From: Pelodera strongyloides
Taxonomy: Eukaryota > Nematoda > Chromadorea > Rhabditida > Rhabditidae
Length of the DNA stretch: 64,000 nt
Assembly (NCBI GenBank): GCA_036852015.1
Contig: JAANDG010000051.1
Coordinates: forward strand, 186,001-250,000
Direction of reading: 5' to 3'
Positions 37,201 through 47,037 of the stretch are shown here, in pieces. Every line of letters begins with the position of its first letter. Within the stretch, counting starts at the first letter, position 1. A program made the translations under genes and the position numbers. Under the pieces are notes generated by a model, which was given only the letters and a program-made list of their open reading frames with translations, did not search any database and had not been told where the DNA came from.

Positions 37201-40200
37201 CAAAAACCGGCCGGTATTTGGCTTTAAAGCTTAGTAAGGCTAATGTCCTTCGCAACTCGAGCTTTGGCATACACCGTAGCAGCTCGCTGGCAATTACAAA
37301 AACTTCGAAACGTCACCGTTGCGTGCCGCTAAAATGCAGAAAAATGCAAAACACATGCCGAAACATACCAGCGAGGCAGTGCACATCATTGAGGTCGACA
37401 CCCTGGCGGACAACGGGGCGGAGAGACGTCTGGAAAGTTAGAGTATATGTATTATTCTCTTTTTCGTAGAAAGGAAACAGGTATAAATTCTGGAATCAAG
37501 CAGTTTCTCAGGCGGTATATTTTCACACAGATCTCAGATTTACACTTCTACACGATTTACATTACGTGAAGTGCCAATACGCTTGAGTGGTTACGAATGC
37601 AAAAACTATGCGATACATAAGATTCCAGTGCGCCGCACATCGCACACGGAAAGTAAGGACGCGGCGAAGAGTTGGCACAAATGCGGCGAACCTGATTTTG
37701 TGCATAGGGAGCTTCGGTTCTTTACGGATTTTCGATGTCAGTGATTTATCAAATCAACCAATACGACCGTCAATAAACTTCCGAAAATCGATAATCTTAG
37801 AATGATGTTTGGATAGAGTACAGCACAGTACAGTATACAATACAGTACGCTAACCTTTCCATCAAGGTACAGTAGGTCGCAGTTTCCGGTGGCCTTGTCG
37901 AAATTGAACGAACGGCACTTCTCAGGAGCAAGTTCAAGGCATCTAAACAAAATAACTATAACAATTAGTTGACATTTTATCGTGCTCACTTACAACGAAC
38001 TAAGTTAGGAAGCAACTACTTCTCTCCAAAGGAGTTTCCAGTGTCTCGTTATTTTCCTTTTGAAACCTGATAAAATGTACATAACATAAAATATAAAATA
38101 TAAAATGCAATGATAAAGACCAAGTGAAACCTACTTGACCATGCACTCTTGAACTGTGGCTCCGTCGGACTTGAGCACATGGAGATCACCCTCACCCTCG
38201 GGCAGAGCAGCGTTTACGGTCTTGACAAGCTGTAAAGAAATAAATAATTAATAATAAAGACGATAAAGTTAACTATAAACAATATTAAGCAGTCGTTCAA
38301 TAGCGGTAGCGGTAGAGGAAAGAGCAGCGTGTAGGGTATTTATGTCCTGCATAAGATGGACTACGATAAACATCAACAACATTGGAGAAGCTTAGTTGCG
38401 ACGTAAATGCTACCACTATATGTTAATTGTAGGAATGCGTACAATTATTAGTCTGTCCGGGGCAGGACTCGAACCCACGTGAGGCAGAGCCTGCGCTGCT
38501 CGAGACAGCTAAAAATTACGCTGCGCCACCATAACCCTCCCAAATTTTATAAACTGTATAAATACCTTGGGTGCGGTTCCAGCAGGGCAGCTCTCTTTGT
38601 TCAAGTGGCAGGCAATGTCGAAGTAGTCAACCTGAAGTAAGTCTTCAATAGTATTGCAAAACGATCGACACTAAGGGGTTTAAAGCATAATCCCATACAT
38701 ATTGTTTTAAACACGGTGCTCTTACAAACAAGGCTATGGGCTGTGGTACCAGGATCTGAACCCTCGACTATCAAAACGAGAAGCAAGACTCTTATCCACT
38801 ATACCAACCTGGAACTCCTCTCCCTCGGAGATGAAGAGGTCAGGCTTGGAGGCGCGGGTCTCGGCGTTGAGGATGCACTCCTGCTCGTTGTAGTAGTACA
38901 TGACAGACTTGCACACGAAATCATCACCGGTCTCTGGGGGAGGGCTGGAATATTCAGAATATAGATTACTGTAACTTGTAGTGGATGTTATCACTGTAAC
39001 ATTCAGGGGATTCTGTAATGTTCAGAGATAACGATTAAAGGTTATGCCACGTGGTTTGTGAACCAACTACTGGCCACGAGAGCACAAAGGACCGAAATAT
39101 CCTATGCTCCGCTAATTAATAAAATAATTTAATTTCTCAGGTCTTGGGTAACATGTTACGCTATCTACTACGGTAAGAAGTCCAACTATGGTAATTGATG
39201 CCCCAAAAATCGATGCCTTAGGGGCACTCGATCGGGTAATTGCGGACAGAAATCCTACAGCAATTAACATAAATCTCTAATTATCACAGTAATTATCATA
39301 ATTCTCACTTGGTGCACTGATCAAGGCACATGGTCACAGAGGGCACATTTTCCATAACGAAGGCGGCGAATCCGACCAAAATCATCTGGGGGACACGGGT
39401 GAATGAAGGAGTGTTGCGGCACGTGTTAGGAGCTGAAAGCAATAAGGATAATTACAATGAGTAGGGTAATTAGGGTAATTAAAATCAAAAACTACAAACT
39501 ACATCACTACATCATTAACTCGGAGACTACGAAGTATAAAATGACTCACAAGCGAAGCACTTCTTCTCATAGTAGTTGAACCCGTCCGTCTTCACAAGGG
39601 ATCCACGGCCGAGAGGCTTGGAGCTGAAATTTGTAAAACATAAGCGGGAGTGCTCAGTTTTATTTGAATTCATGACGTGACAGAGCTAGATTCCTAGATT
39701 AAAGCGAAATACCGGCCGGTTTTTGAAATGCGTCATGGACAACTGAATCCTTACGTATTTATGTTAATTTGCTCGAATTTTCCTCTATGTTAATTCGCAT
39801 AAGCTGCATAAGAATGCTGGTGTACTCGACGTGTTTCAAAAACCGTCAAGTATTTCTAAATGGCAGCGGAAAGAATCGAATCGGCAAACACTCTGTATCC
39901 CACAAAATGCGTTACCAGAGGCTTGAAACGCATCGTTATTAGTTCTGGGGCCGTATTGGCCAACACGCAGGGAGCCCTCCCTGGCCTCCCCGGGGAGCCA
40001 AGATTGCGTAGATATTGCGAGAGCAGAATTGATTCAGAGCGCTCGTTGACCTAGGGAGGGCTATCTCCGTGTTGGTGAATACGGCCTCTGGACACGTCAA
40101 AATCCTTACCGCTCATCAGACAGGATACAGGTGCGGCTCACGTTATTGTACATGAAGGACTTGCAGTTAAAGTCGTTGGCCTGCAAATTGTATGTTAATT

Positions 40201-43200
40201 AACTTCCATGCTTCGGTCATCTTGTTACGACCTCATTCCCAGTTGTTTGCCATTGTAATTTTTTCTGGCCCGTGTGTGTTCTTTCATGTTCAAAGCTCTT
40301 GGACACCACTTGGAAGATACGACGCATCAACTTACAGATAGCGACAGACGCTGGGTGCACAGACTCTCGCAACTCTCGAGGTCGACGTTGATAATTCTGT
40401 CGAGTTCGTTTTCCAGTTGCATTCCCTCGACAGAAATGTACTGAGTGATGTAGGGAGCGTAGCATTGAGCTGAAAGGAGGGAGTTTTAACTAAAGCTAAT
40501 TTAAAGCACAGGTGCACAGAATAGCACCTATCACATGTCATACCGTTTTAATTACGAAACCAAGGCTCCAATATGTACTCAGCATGTGTTCGCCTCTCTC
40601 GTTCCAAATTTATATCAGATATACGTTTCTGTTCTCACGAGAATCGCACGCTGCTGCTAGCATAGCGGTTGCGCAACCGGCAGGCAATACATATGTGCGC
40701 CTTCGATTCCAGCTCGTAACCCTAATTTCTTCTTTCATGTAATAATTCCATTCCTAAATGTAATCTATTCCCTAGTATCTCGTCTTGGAATTCGAAAAAC
40801 CTGCGTTTAAAGCGAAATACCGGACGGTTTTTGAAGCGCTGAATTCTTATGTATTTATGTTAATTTACTCGAATTTAGCTCTATTTTCATTTGCATAAGC
40901 TGTATAAGAATGCTGGTGCATTCGATGCGTTTCAAAAACCGTCCGGTATTTCGCTATAACGATACAATCATGCGAAGCTGTTTCGGAACCTAGCAAGCAA
41001 AGGCATGCATAAGCAAAATTCTCATAAAACATGCAAACTACCAATCCAAAATACTCAAGCACTGCTGAAGACAGCCATTCCATTCAAGCAAGCAAGCGGG
41101 TGAAGGATATGAAACGTTTTCGGACTGGGCGTGGCCAAACATTAGAATTTAAGAAGGCGGGGTTACACAATAGGCGGAGCACTAAGCACAAAGTAGGCGG
41201 AGCAAAAATAAGAAGGCGCAGCTGAAGCAGACAGTAGGCGTAGCTATAAAAAGAAGCTGCGGCTGAAGCAGAAAGTAGAAGCAAAACCAAAGGCACACTG
41301 GAAATAGCTATAGCAACAGTCTTTTGCTATTGTGCGAGTGCAAGACCAAGGCGACCTTATTTTATTTTTATTTTTTTAGGGAGGGCTTTTTGGTTTTTTT
41401 TTAGCTATCTAGGCGTAGGATAGTCTGTAATTAAGACTAGCCTGGTTAGTCACTAGTAATTACGATACTGTAGTGTAGGGTACAATGAACGACTGCGACC
41501 TTATAGAAAGATCCTATGTCGTTTCAAAGCGGCATGGCACGTGATTTCTCAGCAAAATTGTGATCGCACAAAATGCATGGGAATGAAGTAGGACAATATA
41601 ATATTCACAAACCACATGGCATACCGCTTTAAAATAAAGATATTCTGCATTCTGTTGCTGTGTCAACTATGCTGTGCGTAAATTCCAAAAGACCGAACTT
41701 GAGTATCGAACGGTTTATTGAAGCACACGCATAGTAACACAACAACAGATAATTATTTATCTACATGATAATTATGCTATTTACTTCATCATATGCTAAT
41801 TGCTCGCAAATTAGGGTACGGTAATGCATCTACGGGTTAGGCGATAGACCTTAGGGTGGATTAATTAACATGGATTAATTAATATCAAAATAAAAATACG
41901 CCTTATAGGTCTATACAATTTGCATAAGTGCGAGTGCATTGCAGGGGAACATGCAGCATGCGATGTGTTGTTGCTGGATAACTTTTAGAAATAATTATTA
42001 AAGCGAAATACCGCGAAAATTTTATGCTAATTTGTTCGAATTTAGCTCGTTATTTATTATAATTTATGTTCATCTGCATAAGCTGCATAAGAATGCAGGT
42101 GTTTCAAAAACCGGCCGGTATTTCGCTTTAAACTAGTTCGAAATTAGTGCTTACTGAATACTGCAAAAATTCATAATATATTCCTCAAAACACTATTGAG
42201 AGCGTTATGGGCGTATTTTATTGGTACTAGAATAAAAGGCAGTAAATGCACGTGTTTCACCATCTAGACAAAATTGAAAATCAGCTGCAGTGGTAATTTT
42301 TTTACCGCTGGCTATTAGTCTACCAATACTAGTAAACATATATCAAAAGCAGCAACAACACAACAATAAAGAAAGGTGCTAGTGCAGTGTGTAAGTCATG
42401 CAGTCATGCATCATGCAGACGCAAAAAGACTGTTCCATTTTATACGCTTATAAGTTATAAGGACAGCATACCAACATGATACTGAGCGCCAAAAGTTGGT
42501 AACTTTGCATTATCTAATGATTACTGTAATTAGTTAATTGGTACCATGGCTTGGCTAAATGCAAAGTTTTAGACCACGCTATTAAACTTTTGGTAGGATG
42601 TCCTTTTTTTTCTTACCTTTTTGCTTTTGGCCTACATTGTAACATTTTTTTTCCATTGTTAACCCAATAAATTAGGTAATAATGAATTATAAGCTAACAG
42701 GCGCGCAAGCCAAACCTGTACAAAAATTTAACTCTCTTACTACAGTCCAAGAAAATCCATATGTTTCAAAAAATAAGCTAAATTTGCACGTAACACGTAA
42801 CTTATTTATGACAATAAGCTAATTGAGGAACTCGCAGTCCTTTCGTGTGAAAAAGTACCTAGCCACATCAGCACTCTACGCAGTAATGTACATCGACAAG
42901 GTTACAAGTTCCCGCTAAGGTTCTCCCTCATGCGATCAAAACGTTAGTTTGAGAACTCACTAAAGCTGCTACTGCTCTCTCAATCTCCTCCTCATTCTGT
43001 CTCTCCCTCACTCTCACTCTTTTCCCCCCTCCACCTTTATAACTCATCCTGATGTATATCTCTCCATCTCAAGCACCCTCTAATCCCCTCTCTCCTCTCC
43101 TCCTTACATCCGGCACAATTGTTGTCCATGTAGACAACGGTGTCATCAGTCTCGTCGACGAAGAGGTCGGGACGGTCGAGGCGGTCCTCGGTGTTGAGAA

Positions 43201-45557
43201 TGCATTCCTGAGAATATTAGTTTTTCAATAAAATACCAAGCGCTCGTCTGGCGTGCGCCAGACGAGCGCCAAAAGTACGCGAACACAAAATGTTGCGCCA
43301 GAAGATTGCAGTGATAGGCTATAATTAGGGCTAATCTAAAACACCTACGCGCGCACAGATGTTGAGCTTGCGCTGCGGAACGATGGTGAATATTATGGCA
43401 CACGCGTTCAGCACACTTTTCGGTGAAGCCTCAAGTTGGTGGAAGAGTTATTAGGGGGGTTTACCTGATCAACAGAGTAGAACATGACCGACTCGCATTC
43501 GAATCCGAAACTGTCGAAGGCGTTGAGGCAAGCGGCCATGCAAGCCTGAAATATCGAAATTATTGTACGTTACGAAAAATATATATAACCAGACGGCTAC
43601 GCCACCTGATGCGTCTTTCCATAATTATGAAACGTCTGTAACGTAGCTGAAAATCTTTACGAAAGAAGACATACATCGTTTTTTTACATGAGAATATTCT
43701 AATTTGACCTGCGGCACTCTTTTATATCCAAAGCGGAAGAATTTATTCGAATTCTACTTTCGTAACGTGAGTGCTAGCGCACGCTACAGTTACTCTTTTA
43801 TATAATAAGGTAGTACGTTACAAAATATATACATAATTTTTGATGTACTTTGTCTGTGGTAGTTTGATTTCTGTTGTATATTGTACATGAACGGTGAAAG
43901 TTGCAACTACCTTACTTTTATACAAACAGACATTTGCATAATGGAACGTTAGAAAACACCGTAATTGTAATCGTCACTCAGCAATTTGAATAAATACTCT
44001 CTGGTCCTCAGGCGCGCAGCGCGGAAATGCGTAACCGCGTCCGCGGGAAAAGATTGCAAATATTCATTGAAAAATTCGAGACACAGAGAAACCTCTTTTC
44101 TGCGCCTCCGCCTTTAACGTTGAAAAGCCATTTCTTTTCCGTGGACGCGGTTACGCATTTGCGCGCTGCGCGCCTAAGAACGTAGTAATGGAACGTTAGA
44201 AAACACAGTAATCGTAATCGTCATCACTCAGCAACTTTAATAAGTACTATGACAATACCTGAATGGTTTCGGCTGGGACGACTTCCCGGGCGAATCCGAC
44301 GAGAATCTTCTGCTCGAATACATCAAAGTGGAATGGGGAAGAGCAGACACGGTCGGACTGGAATGAGGAATGTATTATTGATATATTTCTTATAGCTCTA
44401 ACTTACAGTGAGGGGCGTGGCGCAGTGGCAAGCGCCTTGCTTCAGACCACCAGTCGTTACCGTGTACTACCGCCATCTGACACCACGAGACACATTTTGA
44501 CCTATCATTTAATCAGCACTGACACCGTAAGACCCACCTTGACACAACTCTTCATGAGCACTCTAGTTCCCTCAGCAGGCTCCTCCTCTCCCTCGCCGAA
44601 GATTTTGCAATTGGCTCCCGAATACTCGATTCCAACACAGTCCTAAAAGAACTCAAAATTAGTTGAAATTTTTTTTTTATGAAGCTCTTGTTTACTCTAA
44701 AACTCAAGAAAAAAAAGCAGTTTTCGCATTCATGGCGCTCCTTTTGTGGCTTTAGTATGTACATGTCTTTCGAAATACTTCCAAAAAGTGCGCCACATGT
44801 GCGCCATCTTTTCGCGGCCTACTCTTTTTGCGCCGAAGTTGCGCTGCCCAACTAGCCTAGTGGTAAAGCTCTACATTTCCGTTCAACTCATCGCGGGTTC
44901 GAATCCACTCCAAAACTTACAAGTGAAGCAGTGCAGTGGTCCGAGCAGTCGCCCATGTTAACAGCTGGAATAGTCCTCAACTCCTTGCCAACTGTGGTGT
45001 TGTGTTGCATTGTGAAGATCACTGTTTCACCAAGGGGACATTGCGTGACAGGGGCTAAAATAACATTAAAGCTATATAACACCCGATTGTTGAAGCGTAC
45101 ATTGGACCACTACATTTTATTTTGTATGCAAATGAGCATAAGTATACTAAAAAATCGCGCAGTATCGGTCATCTGCACACATTACAGCGACGAGCTGTGT
45201 TTCAAAACACAGACCGGTTGTTATAACACTTTAGTTGAAGCAAAAAAATCTTCCGTTTCAAGTACATTTTGAAGAATTCGTATTTCCAGTTGTTCGGTAG
45301 TTTGCTTTATTTGCAATAATCGAACCCTTGACCTATCTCTAGAGAGACAGACAAGTTATCAACCAGTTTAAGAAAGGCACGACTCGCTACCTTGTATCAC
45401 TACAATTCCAATCCTGCGGTTGTGATTTAGCTTTAGCATTTCAAGCGTAACGCGAATCCACACAAACAAACAAACAAACTTCTGGTTTAAAAATTAGAAA
45501 CTCACTCAGCGTTGCGGCAAACGCCGACGTGGCGAAAAGTAGGGCGAATTGCCACAT
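31208..45557 (-). CDS. noah-1: NOAH-1-like apical extracellular matrix protein (PAN and ZP domains)
   Basis: Exons 5' to 3': 45506-45557, 44921-45054, 44538-44642, 44259-44357, 43465-43545, 43108-43207, 40336-40469, 40110-40180, 39550-39623, 39309-39432, 38809-38944, 38566-38631, 38135-38229, 37855-37942, 37369-37429, 36496-36646, 35345-35465, 35006-35116, 34613-34812, 34094-34235, 33651-33728, 33358-33447, 33102-33166, 32679-32853, 32482-32546, 32145-32289, 31892-31988, 31620-31696, 31208-31432. They join in frame to 1053 residues. Signal peptide MWQFALLFATSAFA. Several Cys-rich PAN/apple modules follow (FNCKSFMYNNVSRTCILSDE, CRSFNFDKATGNCDLLYL). The ZP domain is about 650-940, with a furin-type RKKR near 943. 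One transmembrane helix lies at about 1017-1038 with a short basic cytoplasmic tail. In C. elegans, NOAH proteins belong to the embryonic epidermal sheath; Drosophila NompA is the insect relative. Size and domain order fit NOAH-1 better than NOAH-2, which is shorter as I recall. Confidence 0.93.
33240..33300. repeat. Poly-T tracts in intron
   Basis: Several T runs of 8-13 bases in the intron between exons 33102-33166 and 33358-33447 of the NOAH-like gene. Confidence 0.8.
33779..33990 (+). repeat. Dispersed repeat 'GGCGACGAG', copy 2
   Basis: Carries CTAGCCCGAAGACGTCGAGC, TCTGGAACTCGTCGCCTA, GACCTCTGCGGAACAAGTCA and AAAGGTGCACTTTCTTGAAG. It occupies the NOAH intron between exons 33651-33728 and 34094-34235. 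Confidence 0.8.
34352..34530 (+). repeat. Dispersed repeat 'GGCGACGAG', copy 3
   Basis: Aligns over about 160 bp with the copy at 33779-33990 in the same orientation, in the next intron of the same gene (between exons 34094-34235 and 34613-34812). Confidence 0.8.
34890..34982. repeat. (CT)n-rich microsatellite
   Basis: About 90 bp of CTCTCT with TTTCTC interruptions, in a NOAH intron directly before exon 35006-35116. Confidence 0.9.
35527..35608. repeat. Direct duplication, left copy
   Basis: Shares ACAAACTCCAAAGG, ATCCTTCAAAAGTCTACAG and AAGAAGTATC with 36352-36434. The two copies flank the fold-back element at 35768-36348. Confidence 0.7.
35768..36348. mobile_element. Large fold-back element, GGCCGTTTTCACCAAC ends
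   Basis: About 580 bp. Left end GAGGCCGTTTTCACCAACAT and right end its exact complement. Terminal inverted repeats contain TTTACTTCTGTCAAAAAG. A second small hairpin (35838-35904) made of the same CAACATTTACTTCTGTC words is nested near the left end. The middle is AT-rich and noncoding, so the element is nonautonomous. Located in a NOAH intron. Confidence 0.88.
36352..36434. repeat. Direct duplication, right copy
   Basis: Partner of 35527-35608, immediately outside the right end of the large fold-back element. Confidence 0.7.
36723..36812. mobile_element. TTAA fold-back, GCGGTATGGCACGTGG family, copy 1
   Basis: 90-bp hairpin. TTAAAGCG at the left pairs with CGCTTTAA at the right, and the arms carry CACGTGGTTTACGAA. 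The outer TTAAAGCG is shared with the AGCGAAATACC family, but the rest differs. NOAH intron. Confidence 0.8.
37057..37227. mobile_element. TTAA palindromic MITE, copy 8
   Basis: 171 bp with one terminal substitution (GTATTTGGCTTTAA). NOAH intron between exons 36496-36646 and 37369-37429. Confidence 0.88.
38448..38535 (-). repeat. tRNA-derived SINE-like unit
   Basis: On the minus strand there is an A-box-like GGTGGCGCAGCGTAA and a B-box GGTTCGAGTCC, then CTGCCCCGGACAG. The arm between the boxes is long, as in Leu/Ser tRNAs. No complete acceptor stem. NOAH intron. Confidence 0.55.
38735..38808 (-). repeat. tRNA-like unit adjacent to an exon
   Basis: The minus strand reads TTGGTATAGTGGATAAGAGT (A-box-like) and GGTTCAGATCC (B-box-like). 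Its left part borders the donor of NOAH exon 38809-38944. Likely a SINE head or tRNA pseudogene. Confidence 0.5.
39699..39859. mobile_element. TTAA palindromic MITE, copy 9 (right end eroded)
   Basis: Left end intact. The right end has decayed to AAGTATTTCTAAA. NOAH intron between exons 39550-39623 and 40110-40180. Confidence 0.8.
39946..40088. mobile_element. Fold-back element, GGCCGTATTCACC family, copy 3
   Basis: Ends GGGGCCGTATTGGCCAACAC and its complement. It ends about 20 bp from the donor of NOAH exon 40110-40180. Confidence 0.85.
40807..40959. mobile_element. TTAA palindromic MITE, copy 10
   Basis: 153 bp with a deletion in the left arm (GAAGCGCTGAATTC). It lies in the large NOAH intron 40470-43107. 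Confidence 0.85.
41100..41290. repeat. Degenerate tandem AGGCGGAGC / GCTGAAGCAG array
   Basis: About eight imperfect units with AAGGCGG, TAGGCGGAGC and GCTGAAGCAGAAAGTAG, giving a strand-asymmetric G/A-rich stretch in the large NOAH intron. Confidence 0.65.
41524..41632. mobile_element. TTAA fold-back, GCGGTATGGCACGTGG family, copy 2
   Basis: Left CAAAGCGGCATGGCACGTGA pairs with right CACATGGCATACCGCTTTAA; about 109 bp. NOAH intron. Confidence 0.78.
41998..42131. mobile_element. TTAA palindromic MITE, copy 11 (left arm deleted)
   Basis: Left arm lost after AGCGAAATACCG; the right arm is complete. Internal deletions of this sort explain the length differences in the family. Confidence 0.82.
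43241..43268. repeat. Perfect 28-bp palindrome
   Basis: CGCTCGTCTGGCG, a TG spacer, then the exact complement. It lies in the NOAH intron, 34 bp upstream (coding sense) of exon 43108-43207. Confidence 0.85.
43939..43999. repeat. Direct duplication flanking a fold-back, left copy
   Basis: TAATGGAACGTTAGAAAACA followed by GTAATTGTAATCGTC recurs at 44187-44249 with few changes. Confidence 0.8.
44011..44176. mobile_element. GC-rich fold-back, CTCAGGCGCGCAGCGCG ends
   Basis: Arms of about 40 bp (AGGCGCGCAGCGCGGAAATG, then GTAACCGCGTCC) pair with ACGCGGTTACGCATTTGCGC and GCTGCGCGCC at the right. The ends are far more GC-rich than the surroundings. NOAH intron between exons 43465-43545 and 44259-44357. 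Confidence 0.85.
44187..44249. repeat. Direct duplication flanking a fold-back, right copy
   Basis: Second copy of the roughly 60-bp block at 43939-43999. It ends next to the donor of exon 44259-44357. Confidence 0.8.
44405..44500 (+). repeat. SINE-like fragment related to the 54725 unit
   Basis: GGGGCGTGGCGCAGTGGCAA, then CGCCTTGCTTCAGACCACC, closely parallels the head of the SINE at 54725. Only the A-box half is kept. Confidence 0.6.
44848..44916 (+). repeat. tRNA-derived SINE-like unit
   Basis: CAACTAGCCTAGTGGTAAAG (A box) and GGGTTCGAATCC (B box) are spaced as in a tRNA. The unit borders the donor of NOAH exon 44921-45054. Confidence 0.6.
45066..45233. mobile_element. Diverged TTAA fold-back in first NOAH intron
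   Basis: Starts TTAAAGCTATATAACACCCG and ends with the pairing CGGTTGTTATAACACTTTAG. The centre has TATGCAAATGAGCATAA as in the main family. It begins 10 bp from the acceptor of exon 44921-45054. Confidence 0.7.
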
Positions 45558-46035
45558 ATTGGAGAAGCTTACTACCAAATAGCCCTTTCCTTCAGGCGTT
45601 TTCCCCTTTTAAGACAGAGACGGCGTCTGAAAGAAAAACTTATACAACTCATAAATTATAATAGTAAAGTATACGATACCATACAGTATAGCAAAGAAGT
45701 AACCGAACAGACAAGTTCGTCGCCCAAAAATTCAAGACATTATAAATAAGTTTTTGCAATAAAACAAGAACATCATGTGAAGGAACAGGTCGTGAAATCA
45801 ACAACAAGGAAATAGTAATTCGAGCTGATAGGAAGCTACTGGGAGGTTACAATTAGCAACAAACAATACATATTATAAAAGAAATGTTGGTTTCGAGTGC
45901 TAGTTTAGACCGGCTCTCCATGTTTCTAATTGTAAGGTTACGGACATTACATTACATGTAGTCCAAATTTAGAGCCTCATAAAAAGCCCACGACGTAATG
46001 AAGAAACCCTATTCGAAGAACGGGAATCTCTCCCT

Positions 46036-46120
46036 ACATGGCTCAACTGGTTAGGCGTCTGACTCACGATCGGGACCGGTGCCGGTTAGCTCTGGGTTCG
46101 ATTCCGGGGGCAGCCGGCAA
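46036..46120 (+). repeat. tRNA-derived SINE-like unit
   Basis: CATGGCTCAACTGGTTAGGC (A box) and GGGTTCGATTCC (B box), followed by GGGGGCAGCCGG. No closing acceptor stem. Confidence 0.6.
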
Positions 46121-46374
46121 CGAATCAGAGTGAATGTGATACAATATCTGGGTCAGTGTTTCCACTAAATGAGTGCACATCAATGATGTGATTTAGCGGA
46201 CAAAATGATAGACAAAAAACGACCAATCTCGTTCTGACAATGAGAGTTCTAACGGAGAATTGCGGTCTATCTCGGAGGAGGAGGCGGAGTCGACCGGGGT
46301 TGTTAGTTGAGGATTTCATTACGGATTTTTATTAGAAGGCGCAGGCGTATGTTATGTCGTTTAGTTTATACTGC

Positions 46375-46465
46375 CATAAGCGTATTTAATACCGTAGTCG
46401 TATAAAATACCGTAGGTAATAGTAAAAATATATAATACCGTAGGTCTATATAATGCCGTAGGCGG
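46375..46465. repeat. TATAATACCGTAGG minisatellite
   Basis: Four to five imperfect copies of an AATACCGTAGG unit separated by TATA-rich spacers. Confidence 0.75.
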
Positions 46466-46508
46466 TTCCGCCGGTGGCTTCTCAAATAAAAGAAGGAGTG
46501 TTGTAGTT

Positions 46509-46628
46509 AAAGGGTGAGGCCCATTTCAAGTGATCCCCTATTTTTTGATTCCATCTGATTCTCCATGTCAAATATAGTTGGATACCAAAAAATCATCAAA
46601 AATAGGGGTACATGGGCCTGACCCTTTA
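46509..46628. mobile_element. Fold-back element, AAAGGGTGAGGCCCAT ends
   Basis: Left TAAAGGGTGAGGCCCAT pairs with right ATGGGCCTGACCCTTTA. The inner arms have CCCCTATTTTTTGAT. About 120 bp. Confidence 0.85.
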
Positions 46629-46632
46629 CACT

Positions 46633-47037
46633 GTTGATTAGGCTTATTTTGGAGGTTTACTACGTCGAGAAGAATGTAACGAACAATACATATGATTTGA
46701 ACAAAGCTCAACAACTAAGCAGAAGCAGACATGATTCCCAAATAGTGTAAGGCTAGATGCTTGCGCTCTTCGTACTAATTGGGGCAGATCCATTTAGTGA
46801 GAGATCTGCACGATCTATTTGAGCATGACCCTTTAACATCGTTGATTATTCTTATTTTGGATGTTAACTACGTCGAGAAGAACGTAACGAACAATACATA
46901 TGATTTGAACAAAGCTCAACAACTAAGCAGAAGCAGACATGATTCCCAAATAGTGTAAGGATAAATGCTTGCGCTGTCCGTACTAATTGGGGCAGATCCA
47001 TTTAGTGAGAGATCTGCACGATCTATTTGAGCATGGC
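46633..47037. repeat. Tandem duplication, two 208-bp units
   Basis: Units begin at 46633 and 46841 (GTTGATTA, then CTTATTTTGGA) and run nearly identically to GAGATCTGCACGATCTATTT, GAGCATG. A handful of substitutions separate them. No coding potential is visible. Confidence 0.92.

Noticed and set aside
46036..46120. Possible functional tRNA gene
   Set aside because: A and B boxes are present, but no 7-bp acceptor stem or clean anticodon arm can be drawn. The same holds for the other tRNA-like units.
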